From contig JAKVCV010000013.1 in the NCBI GenBank assembly GCA_022448945.1, forward strand, positions 121,455-185,454: 64,000 nucleotides of DNA, given 5' to 3'. The notes under the pieces are model-generated. The model was not told the origin of the DNA and searched no databases. It was given only the letters and a program-made list of their open reading frames with translations. This document shows positions 61,242 to 64,000 of this stretch, piece by piece. The stretch is from Saprospiraceae bacterium. Lineage in GTDB: Bacteria > Bacteroidota > Bacteroidia > Chitinophagales > Saprospiraceae. Each line of letters starts with the position of its first letter. Position 1 is the first letter of the stretch. Made by a program: the position numbers and the translations under genes.

Positions 61242-62621
61242 TTAAAGCTGTAATTCTTTTTTGTTAAATACTTCATATAAAAGAACTCCAATTACAAACA
61301 AGTATTCAGTAATTATTATATAATAATTTTCTGTAAAGTCGGTACCTGAATAGCTAATGTAAGTTAATGTTATAAGAAAGGACCACAGTATAACAAACCT
61401 GAATGAAGTGAAAACTCCTATCATAATAAGAGGCGTGATATACCATGGATGTATAGTTGTAGCAAGAAAAAAATGTATTGAGTAAATAAATAACATACTT
61501 TTAAAAAAAGAATGTATAGAATTACGGTTTGATCTATTGAATGAGATTATAAAAATAATTAGAATATCTAAGATTGGAAGTGTTTTTCGAATAATCCCAT
61601 AAATATCTTCTCTTAAAAAATCTTCTAACCATTGTACATTCATAAAGTACTTATGAAAATCCCAAAGCTGCCAATATTCATTAAAAAGGCCATATCTTGC
61701 CAGATAATATATGCTTGCATTGAACTCAAAATGATTAAAATAAAGGGATATACTTGATTGTATTTTACCAACTAATTCAATATCAATAAATAGCAGAAAT
61801 AGTAATGCAGTGACTCCTAAAACAATTGTACAATATTTTATACCTTCTTTGAACCATAGTCGGCACAGAATCAGTGGTAAAAAGATGAGGGGAAGCAGTT
61901 TTATATTAACTGCAAGTGCAAATACAAATGCAGAAGTTGTCAATTGATTTTTTAACAAAAAATACAAAGCAAGAGATAGAAAAAATATCATTGCAGCTTC
62001 AGTATGTAAATTGCCAGATAATTCTATAATCACCAATGGATTAAAAGCATAAAAGAAAGCGAGGTGTACAGGTTTTTTGATTATTTTCAATATTTTGATA
62101 ACCATGATGATAGTACCCACCTCAAAAGCAATTGTTATAAGATGTAAAACAAATAAACTGGCCCCAATATTATTATCAAATAAAAACGAAGAAATAAAAA
62201 AGAGGCATTGAGTCAAAGGTGGGTAGACTGAATAGAAATTAGTAGAATTCAGATGAGGATATAACTGTTGAAGTTCTGCTGTCTCATACAAATAATGATT
62301 AATTAATTCAGAAGGCAGGTAAGCATAGGGATTGTAACCATTATATAGTAAACGACCATCCCATAGATATCTCCAAAAATCATCAGAAAGCGCTGGATAT
62401 TCAAAAGTAAAGATCAATCTCAATATGATTGCAGCAAAAATAAATTGATTTATTTTATTATCTACAAATAATTTGCTCGCCTTATTGCACCAATACAAAT
62501 AAAATATAAATGCTCCTGAAAATAAAGTGATAAAAATTAAAAAATCACTTCTGCTAACCTCATAAGCAATTAAAAAATAAGTAATTATAGAAAGTAGAAA
62601 AACCACATAATTTGTCCTCAT
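61242..62621 (-). CDS. Multi-TM glycosyltransferase (polyprenol-phosphate mannosyltransferase/GT87-like)
   Basis: 'YPALSDDFWRYLWDGRLLYNGYNPYAY', 'YSVYPPLTQCLFFISSFLF', many TM helices. Confidence 0.75.
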   Translation of the reverse strand: MRTNYVVFLLSIITYFLIAYEVSRSDFLIFITLFSGAFIFYLYWCNKASKLFVDNKINQFIFAAIILRLIFTFEYPALSDDFWRYLWDGRLLYNGYNPYAYLPSELINHYLYETAELQQLYPHLNSTNFYSVYPPLTQCLFFISSFLFDNNIGASLFVLHLITIAFEVGTIIMVIKILKIIKKPVHLAFFYAFNPLVIIELSGNLHTEAAMIFFLSLALYFLLKNQLTTSAFVFALAVNIKLLPLIFLPLILCRLWFKEGIKYCTIVLGVTALLFLLFIDIELVGKIQSSISLYFNHFEFNASIYYLARYGLFNEYWQLWDFHKYFMNVQWLEDFLREDIYGIIRKTLPILDILIIFIISFNRSNRNSIHSFFKSMLFIYSIHFFLATTIHPWYITPLIMIGVFTSFRFVILWSFLITLTYISYSGTDFTENYYIIITEYLFVIGVLLYEVFNKKELQL

Positions 62622-62670
62622 AAAAATATGGTTTTAAATTAACCTTAATATTAACAATATTAATTCTGTT

Positions 62671-63891
62671 TTAAAGAGAAAGTCTTGGTGCAAAATAGAG
62701 ATCGAAAAAAGCACGAACACAGTTGGTAGATAATTCATTTTTTGATGAATTAGTTAGAAATACAATGCCTACATCTTCTTTGGGGCAGAAGCCCATTTCA
62801 GGACGAAAGCCTCTAACAAAACCACCATGATAAACAATTTTGTGATTATTGTAATCAAATATACGCCATCCCATTCCATATGAAGCCTGCGATAATCCAG
62901 GAAACCAAATTTCATAATAATCTGAATCTTCGTTCATTGGGATATGGGGTGTAAATATTTCATCGAGTACTTTCTGGGGGACAATATCTGTCCTATGGCC
63001 GAGCATGGTCTTAAGCCAGATTGCCATATCTGAAATACTTGCGTTAATGCCGGCAGCTGGAGCCACATTGTACCAGTTTTTACGAATGTTAGCACTTTTC
63101 CATTTTTTTCTGCTTAGCACATGAGGGAAACCTTTGTTTTTGGTATTTACCATAGCATTATATCCAACAGAAGCATCGGTCATTCCTAAAGGGACAAATA
63201 ACAACGAATCTAATAATTGTTCAAAAGTATACTTAGTAGCAGACTTGGCCACTTCGCTAATTACGCTAAACATAGCATTTTGATAAGCATAAACTGTTGC
63301 TGGTTCCGTTTCGATGTTTACATTACACATTTTTCTTAAAATGTTAGGATAGGATAAGCCTTGATAAATTAGTGAAGAGCCTGCATATTTTATTAATCCG
63401 CTAGTTTGACTTAATGTGTGCCTTAACGTTAATTTTTCTGTATTAGAAGATTTTTTAAGTCTGAAATGAGGTAAGTGATCCTTTATTTTATCATTCCAGC
63501 CTATATATCCTTTGTCAACCAACAAACCTGCCAATACAGAAGAAAAACCTTTGGAAATTGATGCTAGTCTGAAAACAGTATGTTTGTTTATGCTATCAAG
63601 AGAGCCATTTTTTCTATGTCCATAAGTTTTGATGCTTTTTATTTCGCCATTTTTCACAATAGCATAAGCAACTCCAGGAAGTTGAAATTCTTTAATTTTA
63701 CTACTAATAAATGTTTCATACTGTTTCACAACATTTAGCATGTGTGTATTTTCAGGGTCTGGCAAGTTCAGTAAGACAGCCTTTTTACCTTTTAAAATGA
63801 GCTTTGATTCTTCATTTTGAGGACTATTTAAACATGCTATTAAATTTATAAAGACAACTATATACATAGTCGTTTTAAATAAGAATTTCAA
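62671..63891 (-). CDS. Serine hydrolase (beta-lactamase class C family), lipoprotein
   Basis: Lipobox 'VVFINLIACLNSP'; SxxK 'LASISKGF', YxN 'YAYQNAMFSV', HxG 'YHGGFVRGF'. Confidence 0.87.
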   Translation of the reverse strand: MKFLFKTTMYIVVFINLIACLNSPQNEESKLILKGKKAVLLNLPDPENTHMLNVVKQYETFISSKIKEFQLPGVAYAIVKNGEIKSIKTYGHRKNGSLDSINKHTVFRLASISKGFSSVLAGLLVDKGYIGWNDKIKDHLPHFRLKKSSNTEKLTLRHTLSQTSGLIKYAGSSLIYQGLSYPNILRKMCNVNIETEPATVYAYQNAMFSVISEVAKSATKYTFEQLLDSLLFVPLGMTDASVGYNAMVNTKNKGFPHVLSRKKWKSANIRKNWYNVAPAAGINASISDMAIWLKTMLGHRTDIVPQKVLDEIFTPHIPMNEDSDYYEIWFPGLSQASYGMGWRIFDYNNHKIVYHGGFVRGFRPEMGFCPKEDVGIVFLTNSSKNELSTNCVRAFFDLYFAPRLSL

Positions 63892-63912
63892 AATAGTTTA
63901 CTTTTTATCTAA

Positions 63913-64000
63913 TTAGGAATGTTGATGATCTTCTTCGTCGATTAATTTTGTGCCGCAATATGGACAATAAATAAAAGTTTGTCCAAAGTGATTTTTACAA
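63913..64000 (-). CDS. C-terminal fragment of a protein with a zinc-ribbon-like CxxC motif, truncated by window edge
   Basis: Minus-strand open frame '...CKNHFGQTFIYCPYCGTKLIDEEDHQHS*' running off the window. Confidence 0.5.
   Translation of the reverse strand, partial: CKNHFGQTFIYCPYCGTKLIDEEDHQHS

Noticed and set aside
1-64000. Prophage, integrative element or defence island
   Set aside because: No integrase, transposase, phage structural, restriction or known defence genes were recognised; gene content looks chromosomal.

Overview
This is a 64 kb AT-rich chromosomal window from a Bacteroidota genome. Supporting signs are TAnnTTTG-type promoters, T9SS/gliding-type C-terminal domains, LVIVD-repeat lipoproteins and many signal peptides ending in -AQ. 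I found no tRNA or rRNA genes, CRISPR arrays, integrases or transposases. Recognisable housekeeping genes are gyrA, pyc, miaB, yaaA, obgE, thi genes (tenI-like, thiD, thiE), hemL and a putP-like symporter. There are also tRNA-modification enzymes, glycosyltransferases, an SDR plus two acyl-CoA dehydrogenases, and many secreted or surface proteins. The points most worth a second look are: (1) a YehL-like MoxR ATPase, a YehP/CoxE-like VWA protein and a DUF5691-like HEAT protein, normally operon partners, at three separate loci; (2) a secreted protein with six exact 24-aa/72-bp 'TKWSGDDAWKSWNI' repeats next to a protein with about 27 24-aa MORN_2/YwqK-type repeats; (3) a GC-rich structured island (about 14.37-14.43 kb) with alternative stems and an adjacent terminator, a candidate ncRNA; (4) a DUF3806-like domain fused to ThiE; (5) a 1.2 kaa putative outer-membrane protein whose signal peptide is in frame upstream of the called start but has only an ATA codon at the expected start; (6) a queuosine-tRNA mannosyltransferase-like gene. 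Family assignments come from motif recognition by eye; no searches were run.
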